A stretch of 64,000 nucleotides of DNA from Diphasiastrum complanatum (Eukaryota > Streptophyta > Lycopodiopsida > Lycopodiales > Lycopodiaceae). Of this stretch, positions 47,147 through 60,186 are shown piece after piece. A model generated the notes under the pieces. The model did no database searches and had not been told where the DNA came from. It saw only the letters and a list, made by a program, of their open reading frames with translations. The translations under genes and the position numbers were made by a program. Within the stretch, counting starts at the first letter, position 1, and the number at the start of each line of letters is the position of its first letter. The DNA is taken from the NCBI GenBank assembly GCA_029204225.1, contig CM055106.1:37471923-37535922 (forward strand). The letters run 5' to 3'.

Positions 47147-47389
47147 ATTGTTGCTTTGTGAGTTACCTTTGGATAAGAAGGCAATAGTTGTAAATGGGTG
47201 TTCAAGATAATATGCAATCAATATGGCTCAGTTTTGAAATGACTTTCAAGAGGAGATGGTTCAAAGACTTCATTGCTTCACATCATAAGTGCAAATCTCC
47301 CTATAAAATGGTGGTTTAACCAAAAAATTATCGCCTATCAATAGGATTGATGACCTAGGACATACAATTTGATTCATTGACAAAGAATG

Positions 47390-48521
47390 TTAGATTCTAG
47401 ACACTAATAATCAAGCTCTTGCCCAAGCTCTTACCAAATATGGTTCTCTCTACCAACTTAGTTATGAATTTTCATATAAGGCTCAAACCATGACTTCTCA
47501 AACCTCATCTGAGAACACTAATACTCTATGGCATCAAAGATTAGGACATCTCAGTATGAGAAGCCTAACATACATGTATTAAAACCAATGGTGAATGATC
47601 TTAATATATGCAAATCCTCTTCAAGTTACAAGTGTGAGTCTTGTATTCTTGGCAAGCACGCAAGAAGTAGATTCTTTAAGAAACAAACTCATAAAGCTTA
47701 TAACCTTCTTGACTTAATCCATTCAGATATTTGTGGGCCAATGCAAACTACTTCTATTGGAGGTGCCAAATATTTCATTACTTTCATTGATGATTATTCA
47801 AGAATATTTCTAAAAGCAAAATCTAAGGCATTCGAATGTTGCTTGCAAAAATTGAGACGAAAAAGAAATTCAAGGCACTACATAACATATATGGGGGAGT
47901 ACATTTCCATAGAAATGATCAACTATCTCTTAGCAAATGGAATTCAAAGGCAGCTCACAACATGTATAACCCTCAACAAAATGGCGCTGCTGCGAAAGAA
48001 TCGGACTCTAGCGAAATCTGCAAAGGCTATGTTGACACACTCAAATTTACCCAATCATTTCTGGGCTGGAGTACTTACTGCTTGCTATCTCCAAATTCCA
48101 TCAAGCACAAAATCAGTGGATGGATCATATAGCCCTTCGAAGTATGACTACAGTTCAACATCCACCTAAAAGGTTTTCTCCACAAGCATTTTGCACATAT
48201 GTAGAAGAGGCTCAAACATTTTTAGAAGCTATATTAGAGACAAAAGATAATCAGAAAGAAGCCATGGAATCTAAATACAGTTTACTCATTAAAAATGAGA
48301 CTTGGACTCTTACTGATCTTCCAAAAGATGAAAGAGTTATTGACTGTAGATTGATTTTCAAAAAGAAATTCCATCCTGATGTGTTTATTTCGAAATGGAA
48401 AGCTAGATTGGAGGTGAGAGGAACTTTTCAAATTCCAAGAGTAGACTACATTGAGACAAGCAGAACAGAGAAAGGTATTCCATATATAAAAAACTTCTTG
48501 CAAATATTATTTGGTTTGTAA
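47390..48521 (+). pseudogene. Ty1/copia integrase and RT start, decayed fragment
   Basis: Plus-strand frames show LWHQRLGHLSMRSL (47531-47573), a zinc-type CESCILGKHARSRF, LLDLIHSDICGPMQT, YFITFIDDYSRIFLKAKSKA, GEYISIEMINYLLANGIQRQ and FWAGVLTACYLQIPSSTKSV. The start of RT follows (KYSLLIKNETWTLTDLPKDE, SKWKARLEVRGTFQIPRVDY). In the integrase the D-N-G-x-E motif is degraded to YMGEYI. It stops at 48521, 0.4 kb from the 3' end of the phosphoglycerate mutase gene. Confidence 0.8.
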
Positions 48522-48918
48522 TGAAGGGAGGATAAGTATTACACAATAAAATATGTGTACCTTTATTAAATCCAATGGAAGTTGAGTAAACCTTGTGTAT
48601 TACAATTCCTCTCTCATTTTCATCATAACTAGGTGCTTTCAATTTGCTAGCATCTCAAAATGGACAATACGTGAGAGTGTATTTCCTACTCGTTGCAACT
48701 CTGTGGTTATATAAACGATCCGATATTGAATTGTGCAGATAAGTCTTAATAAGTCCAAAAGTAACATGACAGACAATATTGGTTCGTTTTTCAATCAAGA
48801 GAGGTCTCATGACTGCAACTGTAACAAGGGGCATGGTTACTCTACTGGTTCAATTACAGAGCCATTTACAATGATAAGATTATCATAATTATTGACAGTA
48901 AAATTCACAGAATAACCC
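48522..48918 (-). other. 3' flank or UTR of the phosphoglycerate mutase gene
   Basis: No coding sequence. AT-rich, probably holding the 3' UTR of the minus-strand gene; I cannot pick the polyadenylation site with confidence. Confidence 0.4.
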
Positions 48919-51900
48919 TTAACCATCAGCAACCTCAATAAGAGAAGGTTCATAGTCCTCCGGTGCTTCAAAACCAAGAAGATTCATTGTTGTGGCTGCA
49001 ACATTGGCAATCCCAGCACCAGGCAGATCCTTGCGGAATCGAATGGTTTTTGCCAATCCTGGACCTCCTACGGCAACAGGTACCTGATGATTTCACACAG
49101 AAGTATAAGTACAGATCATAAACAAGTGAACAAATAGAATTTGAAATCCTACAAATTACTCAATGAAAACAGGTTAGTGTCATCAATGACTTGCTCCTGT
49201 TCTATAGGTCCACTAAGTAAATGAAGAGTCTGATGAAACAAACCATAGACAAATCGGAAGTTGATCAAAGAGTCTCAGAAGATTATGCTGCTCAGAATGG
49301 TTCATCACTGGAGTGGTCTTCACTTTGTACAGGTTGAAGCAGAGAAGTGTAAATAATGACTACACTAATGTCACCTGAATTCACTTGTCAGAACTATTGC
49401 TAATCTTGTCTGTTTCTGTAAACTTGAACTGCTTTGCAATCATTATGCTTTCACTGTTTCTTTATGATGCTTGCTCAATGTTATAGTTGGGATAAACAGT
49501 CACGCATTTCAGGACTCCATAAGAATTAAGCTTCCAGTCCACATAATGTATGGATGATAGATATATTTTCTATACCAGGAATGCACTCATAATTAGCTAC
49601 ATGCCAGAAGCCTTAGGACATCCAATGGACATGATTCTATCCGTTAGTAGGCCACAAAATTCAGTTCTGGTAATTTCTGAATAGGTGAAGTTCTAACTCC
49701 TTCATATATAAGTGTGAGGAAGAGCGAAGTCAAAGCTATTTTTTGCTGCAGCGAGGCTCACACAACCAGAAAGTGCTCTTAGATTGCTAATTGTTCAAGA
49801 AACAATCAAGAATGCTGCTCTAACGCACATGTTATACCCCAATAAAGTTGGAACACATCCTGTTTGAAGAAAGTTTTAAAAGATTGCAATTTACTTGTTG
49901 CCTTAAAAACCAGCCTGTTTCTGGAACAACATTAGACAATAATATGCTCTTCATAAACAGTTCAAAATGTTTCATATGTAGCAAGCCAGAGCCAAACAGA
50001 AAACAAAAACAATCGTTAGCAGCTAAAAGCATTAAGATGTTTTTAAATTCAGGAAACAATTTTATGGATCTAAAAGGAAGAATATGCTCCAACATGTCAC
50101 AGATCAAAAACACAGTGAAGAAGATCCCATGCTAGTCCAGTAAAACAAGTGAAATCTATTAGAAATAGATGCACCATAGTTCAACCCTCGAGTAGCTTTC
50201 CAGTTAGCTTCTGATGGAAATGCATTTAAGCAGAAAGTGTCGACAACCAGAGAAAAGGCATGGACAACTCTAAATCAGCAGCAATAGAGAATGTATTGGA
50301 TTATTTGACAGCTACTACCAAACTTATTTCATTGCCAATTATTTGTCATATGATTGCTATAGCAAGTAGCATCAGCTCAATTCATACTTACAGTAAACAG
50401 TTTAACAGAGGACAACAATGACGCCACCAAAAATGTAGAATAATTTGCATAATGGTTTTGCATGAATAATTTGCATAAGATGGCAGCATAAATAAAAAAA
50501 GTGACCTGGATTGAACTGCCACACTGTACCAGAACAGCAAAATTGAAATGGTTAAATTGTAGCATGAACTTACTGGCCAACAAGTGTGAGAGGTTAAGAT
50601 CTGAACATTTCCATTCGCATCGTTTATAGGTTCTCCTGTCTTGCTCCTCTTTACCATGTCTTCAGCATTTCCATGGTCTGCAGTTACAATGTAAATGCCA
50701 CCAACTTGTTGTACAGCATTTAATATCATCTGCAAATTCAAACAAATAGAAATATCAAATAGTACTCTATACTCGTGGTAAGCAGCAGAAGGTTCTTGTA
50801 ACTTTTACATTGAAGAAAAGACCAATGATGGCAGCTGCGCTGTTGTGTAGTCAGCTCGCTTGAGATCATTGTAACAAAAACTTTGGAAAGTATTTGAAGG
50901 CTAACAAACAAAGTAAGCATTTTTTTGGCAAAAGAAAACCTTGACAGCTGAATCAGCAGCCTCGCATGCAGTTATAGTGGCCTTGATATCTCCTGTATGC
51001 CCAACCATGTCACCATTTGGGAGGTTCACACGCACCTGAAAATTTCAATTGTGTCAAAACCTACTGAAGACAATCAATAATAATCATCATCACCATGAAA
51101 TGGTTCTGTGATTAGTGTCCAGTACTTAGAAGCCTATAGAACAAGTTACCCCACCACATCAAACTTTCCACTCAGGATGGCATCACGAGCCTTTTCCCCA
51201 ATCTCCTTGGCCTTCATCCTTGGCTTCTGATTGAAAGAGATCCCTTGATCACTTGGGATCTCAATATATTCTTCAAGCGCCTCACTAAATAGTCCGGATC
51301 GGTTTCCATTCCAGAAGAATGTCACATGCCCGAACTTCACAGTTTCACTATCAACAACCACAGATAATACAATTCAACAAAAATTTCAGAGTTTTCATCA
51401 AAATTAGATTATTTGCAGATTTTAGGGACCTTAACAATATTACCCAAGGAAAAAACCATTTAACCCTCTCTCCCTGTGATGTTATTTTTCTGATCCACAT
51501 ATTGTTAACTCCATATCTATTACCAGAAAACACAAGAAGCTGTGAAAATGCTAACTGGCACTCAGCATGGCATAACCCAACGAACACATGTCTGATATAA
51601 GAGAACTAATGAACATACGTATGAAGGGAGAATCCCGAGCAGACCTCAGTTATGATCTCATTATTTGACGTATGTGGTTTGAAATAGACTATAACATGGT
51701 AAACCTACATGCCACGAGATTTGTATAGATGCTAACCTGCAAGCGAAGGTCCTGATCCCATTGTGGACAAAATACTCCCCTGATGTTCTTTCTATTTGAG
51801 GAGGAGAAACCAAGTAATGTTTAGGAAGCTTCAACTCTCCATCATATTGGAGCATTCCAGCATACCGAATTCTGGGGAAGCGAACTCGATCAAATTTATT

Positions 51901-54900
51901 GAAATCTTCATATTCAAAAGCTTTTGCAGCCATTATCATACGGTCTGCCCTGAAGTTGAATGTCACCACAGCATCTCCATCCCGTATTGGCCCAACAGCC
52001 TTCCCACTTTCATCAACAATAACAAATGGAGGATAGTACTGATCGTTCACCTTTTTAGGATTTTCGGCCTTTAGTTTGTGTAAAGCTTCAAGTGCACTTC
52101 TGAAACGGTTGGGGGCTTCCCCCAAGACTTGTGCATCCCAACCTCGTTTGACAACATTCCAATCATTCTGCAATATAGTGAAAACAGGTGGGAGAAACTG
52201 AATTTGAGAAAAGATCATCGAAAGGCTGTCCACTGAGACACTTAAAAGTTAATATATATGCCCAAAAGTCTCTCATGCCAGAAAACCACACTCTCATGCA
52301 CTTATGAAACTATTGAACAAGGCTCCTGTAAACTAATACTAAAAAAGGAACCCAACATAGTGCACACTGAAGACTGGTCGATGCTTCTTGCACTAGTCTC
52401 AAAACATCATAGAAGTTGACCTTAGTCCAAAGTAAAAGCTTCCAAAAAGAGGTGAATGAAAGCAAATTTCTTTTTTCCAAAACTCCAGGCATAAATGAAG
52501 GACCAATTACCTCATAGCGGTCCATGGTAACATACATGCGACCACCTCCAGAAGCAATCAAGGCATCAACTCCTTGGTTGCGTAGATCTTGAAGATCCTT
52601 CTCCAGTTGCTCTACAAACCCCACGCTTGATCCATCAAGAACATCTCTCCCATCCGTTAAGATATGAACCCTTATCTTCTTTGCCCCATTGGCTGCAGAT
52701 CCTCTCAATAAACCCTACAGATTAACTATATCACTTGACTATAAGCAATTGCAAAGTTTGGGACCAGGAAGACTGCAGGTTAACATTTTGTAATTAACAA
52801 ACATTCTAAAGAGCTATTACAGACAGAAAGCAGGCACTTCTTTTTCTCGTAATGATCAACAAGAGGCAAAGACTCCACGTCAAAAAGATGTCAAAACATA
52901 GTTTCCTTGCATACCGTCAAAATGTCAAAAGTCTTCCATATCATCTAAATATCATATGGTTGTAGCATCAAGTACTATAAGCCTAGAAAAATCAGCTTTC
53001 TCAGCTACAGCCTGCCTCTAAGAGAATCAACAAATAACACTATCTTGCTAAATGAGTGGGTAGCTAGAAGAGCAGTCGGATCAGCATATTCACTTAACGT
53101 TATTAGACAAGACAACTACATTGATTTGTGCCACGGCAACACTTTTTTTTATGATAAAGTTGGATCTTTCTAATAAATAAGAAACATTTTGGGCTTCAAG
53201 TTGGGGCCTGAGCACTCAAGGACCAACAAGCTCCTTTTCTCTCTCAATTCTCTTGTATGCAGTATGATGCATAGCTTAAAGTTTTAAAGTTTAAAATTCA
53301 GGTTTCATGTGATTTATTTTTAATTCTAAGCAGCATGACATCTTGGAGATCCATCGCCTGTTTGTCACGATATTGTAAGGTTGTGCATTGTCCTATGCTC
53401 AGCCCTTAGTTGCCCGTTCTGGAATGGAACACGTTCTGGAATGCGTTCCAGAACGGAACGAGACCATCAAAATAAAAAAACGTTTTTTTACAAAGGAAAA
53501 AAAAAACATAATATCTATGGAAGCTTGAGGAGCGTCTAAGCTCAAAGGAAAAAGAACAGTAAATCACTGATCAAATAAAATGACAAACATCGATTGGACA
53601 TAAAAAGCATAATCACCAAAAAAATACGTAAAGAGCATATCATGGACGTGGTCCAGGAGTTTCCAAGGAGTTTCCAGCGATGGTGAGCTTGTGGAAAGAA
53701 AGCAGGAAGCCTTTTGGACGTTCACCTTTGATTGAACACACAGTGATAAGGTGCCAGCAGGCAGGGTATAGAGATCCGCGACTCAGAAGTTGTATGTCCG
53801 AGCCGCCTTGATCGGTTCAACGGAAACATCGGATTCAGAGACGGGGAAGGGGGGGGGGAAACGGCTATTCAGATACATATATGCAAAATGGATGAGCATT
53901 AGCCTTCACTTCATATGATGAATATTCCTGATATGCACAATTGCCCCGGTTTCCAGCTATATAGTCAGTTTGACTGAGCTGCATTGTAGATTATTATAGA
54001 CCGTTCTTCAGTATTCACTTCATCTTTTTCTTGATGAATTCAGGAGAGGGCGATTCTCAAGCAAGAATGTCAATCTCTTCATGAAAGCAATTGCTTTTTG
54101 AAGCAACAGGTAAAATTAGAAAATATGTCAGTCATCGATCAAATGCAAATGCAGAATGCGCGGGCCAGCAGGGTCATTTTACATTTTTTTTTAACTTACA
54201 AAAAATCGTTCCGACCCAGTACGTTCTGGAACGTACGGAACGTTCCGACTCATTTTGGTCCGAACGGGCTTCTAAGGCTCAGGCCAAAAGTTTCAATTTT
54301 TGCAAACTCTAAAATTTAAAAAAAAAGAAAAAAAGGGGGTTCCAAACGTTTGGGTCAAGTTTTCCAAACCTTTGAAATGCGAGTCAAGCGTTTCATATTT
54401 GGATATTTGAAATGGATTGACACAAAGGGTTACAAACCTGTAGTTGGTCAAAACGTGAGTGCACACCACCATCGCTCAAAAGGCCAATCAGATGGAGTGT
54501 TCCGTTAGGAAAAGCCTCCTTGATGTACTTGAATCCTTCTCCTTGAAAAATTTTCCCAGATGCAATAGCAGAATCTACCAATTTTGCCCTGTACGAACAA
54601 GCAGTGTTGAAGAAAACTCCACTTGGACTATCGTAAGTAGCACTGCCATGCAGCTCTTATTAAGTTGAAAGATAGCCTGACAAACCATTTTACCAAAACT
54701 AAGGATGTGCTACAAGATTTAATGAGTTCAAACTGCCACGGAGACTCAGAAAATTTGAATAGAAATACTTAGCGTAAAAGATAGAATTTTAAATAAAGTT
54801 TTTGGCATTTGCCACCAAATCATGTTAATTATCTCCCAAAACAATATCATTTCCACATATTCAATCCACTGGAAACCACTATAAATTATTAGCAAACTAC

Positions 54901-57900
54901 AAGAATCCAGCATCCACCATACATAGAAAACCATAACATATTTTGAACAATAACCATCCAAAATGTTACTTGAACTTTATAGAGGTTCTTCCAACAACTA
55001 TAATGACTTCTAGAGGCTGGCTTCAACATTATCTTTAATAACCTGAGCATAGACACCTCAAGGCCCACTCGATATCAGACCCAATTGGAATAACAGCTAA
55101 ATCAGAGTACTGCATCGTCACGAGACTATATTATATTGTAGCTAAATTTTGTCACTTCTGTATGACTTAGACATAATGCTCCCAAAGACGTCCTGACCAC
55201 TATCAAGAATTCACATAAGAAAAATCCAGCATCAACTGGCCATTGTATAGTTTCAAAGCAGGAATAGATCATAACAACGGGAATAAATCAAGAACACACA
55301 AGAAGAATAGATCATAACAACGGGAATTTAAATAGCTTCTCATGCTGGGGCAGACAACAAGGTCAAAATCATTGACTTTGTTTTGAAAATGTTTAGTCTT
55401 GTACCATCATGTACATACTTTTCTCGTTATAGTAGGAAAACCACTCAAAAAATTAAGCAGTTTATTTGAGATAACCAGCATCTATATGTTAGTAACATGA
55501 CAGCCAACGACCGGCATCATTAAGTCAATTTTTTGATGTTGTGATGTACTAAATTTCAGATTAAAATTACCATTTTCACTAAATAAGTAGTTTAAGTTCT
55601 ATATTAGGTATTACTAAGATTTTGAGGTACATATTGTAACAATCTACCACCCATTATAATGAAATACCATAAATGTTTTTGCAACGATTGACACGAACAA
55701 ACATACATGATATAATTGTGTGACCCACCATAGATGCATGCATGTTAGAAAACCTAACAATTATGAAGCATACTCATTTGAACCATGCAAAACCATGATC
55801 AAAGAATGCCGAGATTTCGAACTTTGTATGTTCCCACAATTGTGCTCTTGCTACCCTGCACTCTTCTCACGAGCTCTTCTCACACAGCTGCCAATTTGTG
55901 TGCAGTCGTGCTCTTCTTCTCACTATGTTGCTAATCCATGTGCAGCTTCATTGGAGCAGGAGCTATGTCACAAGAAGAGCTATTTATTTATTTATTTATG
56001 TTTACTATACTTTCCAACACCAGAAGCAATTGACCTTGCATAAATCTCTGCCTCCTCATATATTGTGCTCAGCTTTGAACAGGAAGCGCTTGAATTCGAT
56101 TATGAAATCCGTTACATAGGAGGCAGCTCTAATCAAGTTGCAGATGCTCTTAGTCAGATCGGTGAACTGAACGAGTTGTCATTCACTCAGATTTCTACGG
56201 ATCTGTATCTTTCGCTAAGAGGAAAATATGAATCAGATTCCCATTTTGGTCACATTTGGAACATTGTTCAAGCCGGAAGAAATGTGAACAGTGTTGAGTC
56301 AGAAACACAAGGGACTCAACTAACTAAGAAAGATAAGAAGATTGTGGAACAGTTCACCATTCGAGATGGATTACTATTTCGGAACGGGAAAGTTTGCATA
56401 CCTGGTGATGATGAGCTCAAAAGTAAGATTTTGTTTGAATGTCATGACATACCATTTTATTGGCCAAAGCTGAAATGGCAGAGGACCTCGATCCGATGAA
56501 ACGGAAGAACAGCTACTTCTATCCATCCAAGCTTAGGCATGGGACCTAGAGCTGCTCTTGCTTTTTCACATTTAGCTTTTCCTCATGATGACCTTCGGTA
56601 GGACTGCTATTTTCTTGAGAAGGTTGTTGTGCACCTTGTGCATCGTGTGAGATAGATCCGTCATTCGTCAGAAGAAGCACCTTCGTCTGGTTTGACTTCC
56701 GTGGAAATTCCTCTCAGAAATTTTTGTAAAGTTTCTTGCAGACATCAAGTTTTCTTAGCTCTCCATCAACCAACAATCTTGTGTGGAACACCTTTCAAAA
56801 ACCCCTTGTAGATCAACAAGCTATCTTAGCTCTCTTCCAGCGAACAGTTGTGAATTTTCAGTGATCTATCCTCTAGGAACCTGAATCTGCAGAAAACACA
56901 AACTAATCCTCATACAATCTCTTCCTGAGATCTAAGGCAAACTTTGTAGTCTCGTCGTGCAACACAGCTCTTCTCCTTGCAGCACCAAATCTCCTCCACA
57001 AAGCTGCCATTGTTGTAGATGAAGATTAAAATTCAGAGCTACCTAGGAACACCTTCTCTCTTTGAGGACAGTCAAATCAAGCTGCATATGGTGATTGATC
57101 CCATTCATTGAGTATCTCCTTGTTCTCTCGAATCTTGAATCAAGCCTCTGATACCATGTTAGAAGACCAACTTGTTCATACAAGCAACCAAGATAAGCTT
57201 CTTATTGTGATGAAACAATAGCCACACACGTGAAAGCGATGATCAATCTTTTCAAGTACTTAGAAGTTGTTGGTGAGATGAACAAGCACATTTGTCTGAC
57301 TGTGTAATCAATACTTTGACTACACTACATAATATACTCCATTCAATTACTTACATATACCCAATAGATGAGCTCCAACTACCTATGCAAAGACACAACC
57401 TTACATGGTATGCAAATCATTTAATCGTTAATGCATACATCTGATAACATAGAGAGAAGTGCTACAACACTTCTACACTACTAGATATAACCAAAAACTT
57501 TATTAACTATCCAAATCTAAAAATACACAATTAATAACTTACAATGATCCAAGGTGTAATACATACTTCACATTGACTGTATTGTTATCGTTACATAGTA
57601 CCTTGACATACTTGATTATGAAAATTGATTGCAACACTCATTTATTCCGACTGTTGCAAACTTGAATATGGAACGTAGTAAAGCAACGACCAAAACTCCT
57701 ACTATCTTGCTTTTACCTACATAAGAGGATAAAAAGTGAACATTATCAATGTACACTATAGATGTCAACTGGTAAATATTTCAACATTAAAGGCATAAAT
57801 AAAAAATAAGTATTTCAAGGAACAAATCAAGGTTGAACTCCTTATACAAACCCATAGGATCTTGTCCTCAAATTTTACAAAACATCTATATAATCCTCTA

Positions 57901-58381
57901 AAATTTTAAACAATCTTAAGATCAAGCTCCTTGTGGAAGAAAATTTTTGATCGAATGACAATGTGATCCCACAATGCTAGCATTAGCTTTAATAAAGAAA
58001 TTTGAAAAAGCTCGTCCTAGTAAATCTATCTTGATCTTTTCCAAAAGTATCATACCTATCAAGCAAATAAAAGTTTGAAATTTTTACACAAATTACGAAG
58101 GTCAAATGGACATCAAACAATACAAGCCTAAATCAAGAATGTAACCTCGTTAACTTTTCATATGCTCCCTAACTCCATACTCAACCTTTTAAATTCAAGA
58201 GTAATGTCGCAATAAATATCTCAATTGACAAAAAACCTAACGTTAATTCATACCCTTGCTCGTAAATACGTCCAGCTCCAAGAGCATTATGCCCAACTTC
58301 ACTATTTCCCATATCATCCTCCGTTGGAAGTCCAACTGCAGGGCCATGTGCTTTGATCAATCTCCATCGGTCTGGTGCACC
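48919..58381 (-). CDS. iPGAM: 2,3-bisphosphoglycerate-independent phosphoglycerate mutase (eight 3' exons)
   Basis: Interconverts 3- and 2-phosphoglycerate in glycolysis, in the plant cytosol. Exons on the minus strand: 58381-58254, 54588-54438, 52714-52511, 52167-51737, 51347-51155, 51035-50940, 50729-50574, 49083-48919. All have AG/GT borders and join in phase to give about 507 residues plus stop. Landmarks: [14 protein letters not shown] (phosphorylated Ser), [45 protein letters not shown] (substrate Arg), [37 protein letters not shown] (metal ligands) and SHT. Plant enzymes have about 557-560 residues, so roughly 50 N-terminal residues with the LDGWG metal-binding Asp are missing. I found no such exon in 58.4-64.0 kb, so it probably lies beyond the window. 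Oddity: SHTCWPVPVAVGG, where relatives read SHTLKP. No stop or frameshift; it looks functional. Introns of up to 3.7 kb hold transposable elements. Confidence 0.95.
49084..50573 (-). other. Last intron of the mutase gene, 1.5 kb
   Basis: Donor CCA|GTAAGT at 50573 and acceptor ATCATCAG at 49084. No recognisable insertion or gene inside. Confidence 0.85.
53403..54278. mobile_element. MITE-like non-autonomous DNA transposon in a mutase intron
   Basis: The ends cccttagttgcccgttc and gaacgggcttctaaggc are inverted (14 of 17 positions). Inside each end are repeated cgttctggaa/cgttccrgaa palindromes; one is perfect (cgttctggaa tgcg ttccagaacg, 53432-53455). a/t-rich runs follow each end (aaacgttttttta / aaaaaatcgtt). 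No coding capacity. Related ggaacacgttccaga sequence occurs downstream of the hAT transposase at 62990-63004, so it may be a hAT derivative. Target duplication not resolved. Confidence 0.55.
56050..56500 (+). pseudogene. Ty3/gypsy RNase H end and integrase zinc domain
   Basis: The open frame 56065-56499 reads [30 protein letters not shown] (RNase H C-terminus), a linker, and [36 protein letters not shown] (start of the integrase zinc domain). It ends at YWPKLKW, where it joins non-gypsy sequence. It lies in the mutase intron, antisense to it. The lineage differs from gypsy copies A and B by sequence. Confidence 0.8.
57157..57636 (-). mobile_element. copia 5' LTR with primer-binding site
   Basis: The minus strand reads TGTTGCAATC (57636) to CTTCTAACA (57157), followed by TGGTATCAGAGGCTTG, the canonical initiator-Met-tRNA site, at about 57143-57158. 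About 480 bp. The downstream minus-strand sequence (57140-56510) is non-coding leader-like; the coding region is lost. Confidence 0.75.
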
Positions 58382-60186
58382 CTACATTATCAAGAATAAT
58401 ATCTTTACTTCGCTAATTGGAGACTACAAAATAAAGACCAAGCTATTCTTGTTGGACCAAAGTTTAGATTAAAATACCATACAAATACAAATATAGCATC
58501 CATAGACTACACTAGATATATTGAAAAATAGTTTAAGGAGCCCTTTGTGGCACTCTACACCAAGGTATAATACTTGCTCTTTCTCAAATAGCTACAATAG
58601 AAAAGAGATATTAACGGAAGATATGACACTCAATATCAGCTAGAAATGTTATGAGAATTCCTCAATCATAAACATTTATCAAACCAACAATGAACTAATG
58701 TGAAACCCTCACCCACCGACATAAATTTCACATCATCCAAAGCGAAAAGATGCACTTGGATACAAATAGACGCAAATAAAACAACTCCATATAAAATGCA
58801 GACATGACACTAATAACATACTAACCATTTCAGGGAAAGCATGCCAAATTCAAGTAGACAATTCCTACACGATCATTCCAGAAAGAAAGCAAACTAACCC
58901 CAACATACCATGACCTAGTTTATATCTTGACCTAATAAAATCCATCAAAAAAATTTCTTTTCAGCCTTATTTATACCAATGTAGCAAATGTCTATAAGGT
59001 TCCAAATGCAACTTTCCTACAGGGTGCCCAATTTAGGGCAGAGTAGTCTTGTCCATTAAAAGGGTCTTATCCAAAGTAACGGGTAGTCTAAACTAAATAA
59101 AACAATATCATAAAATAGTTGAGAGTCCCAAAAATATGGAATTGTGCATCCGTACTAGTACCCTTGACGATACGAGAGATGGTTTGCCTAAGAGATGATA
59201 AATGGAGGAATTCCACCATGTCACAAACGCATATGGCATCCAATTTCTCTAGATGACAATATTGTGAGTCAAACAGAGAGGAAGATCCCATCATTCCCTT
59301 TAGATATTGAGATTGAGACAGAAGACTTCACACAAGGCTGTTGCTATACAAATACGAGCTACACATCACTCTCGATATCGTCAACTACATGCTTCACATC
59401 ACTCCAATCACCCTCTAGCGTTCAAGGCTCCAGTTGTCACCAATACAAAATACTTCAAAGTTCTACATTGACTCTCCTACGAGTTTTTTGGGTTTTTCTA
59501 GCTAGACATTAGGTCTTCACATTCTGTACAAACAAAGTACCTAATGTTTTTCGTTGCATATCATTTATCGATTAAAAATGAGCTTATTTTATTTGAGTTA
59601 AGCCTTTTTGGAGATTTCCTTGTGCTATCATTTACATAAAGAGCGAGAGAGAGCAAGGATGAGGAGGTGATGGTGGATTGTGGGCAGCGTGGGGCATCGA
59701 TCTGTGCGTGATCAGGACGGTGGAAGCGACGAGGTGGCGGCGTTTGTCTCCAAAACGATTTTAGGTAAGTTTTGACTCCAAACCTTGGTAGCTCATAGAA
59801 TGAGCTGTAGGCAACGTAATGAAGTGGTTTTTGGTTTCAAATCATCTGTATTGAACCCCATAGAGATGCTCATGTTGTTAGTTTTTCCCATTTTTGCTTG
59901 TATCAAAAGATATGAATCTCATGCCCCTTTTCCATGTGTTTTTGACTCTTTTTGCAAAGTAGCTTATAAACATCTGATTAAGGTGCAATTTTAGACCGAA
60001 CTGTGTTTCGTCATGCCCTCAAACATGCCTGTGCTCTTAGTTTCGGTTTTTATTGCTTCTAGAGAATGTTTTCGGTTTAGGGCCCAAATCACATGCATTT
60101 TAGGGTTTAGGGTTGAATGCGAACAATCCGATTGTTGTTGCTACCAACAGAATACTGACATTGATTGTTTGCTTCCTCTTTTGCAG
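58382..60186. other. Probable mutase intron with flank of hAT element
   Basis: No exon of the mutase N-terminus is recognised. A purine-rich plus-strand stretch at 59640-59760 with a good donor (ttttag|gtaagt at ~59764) could be a 5' exon of the hAT gene, but no BED zinc finger is readable. Confidence 0.4.

Larger units (their letters stand above)
54589..58253 (-). other. 3.7-kb intron of the mutase gene, carrying retroelement pieces
   Basis: Between the exon ending at 58254 and the exon starting at 54588. It includes the gypsy RNase H/integrase piece (56050-56500) and the copia LTR (57157-57636). 54590-56040 has no recognisable gene; a 22-bp sequence, gaatagatcataacaacgggaa, is repeated 44 bp apart near 55262 and 55306. 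Confidence 0.8.
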
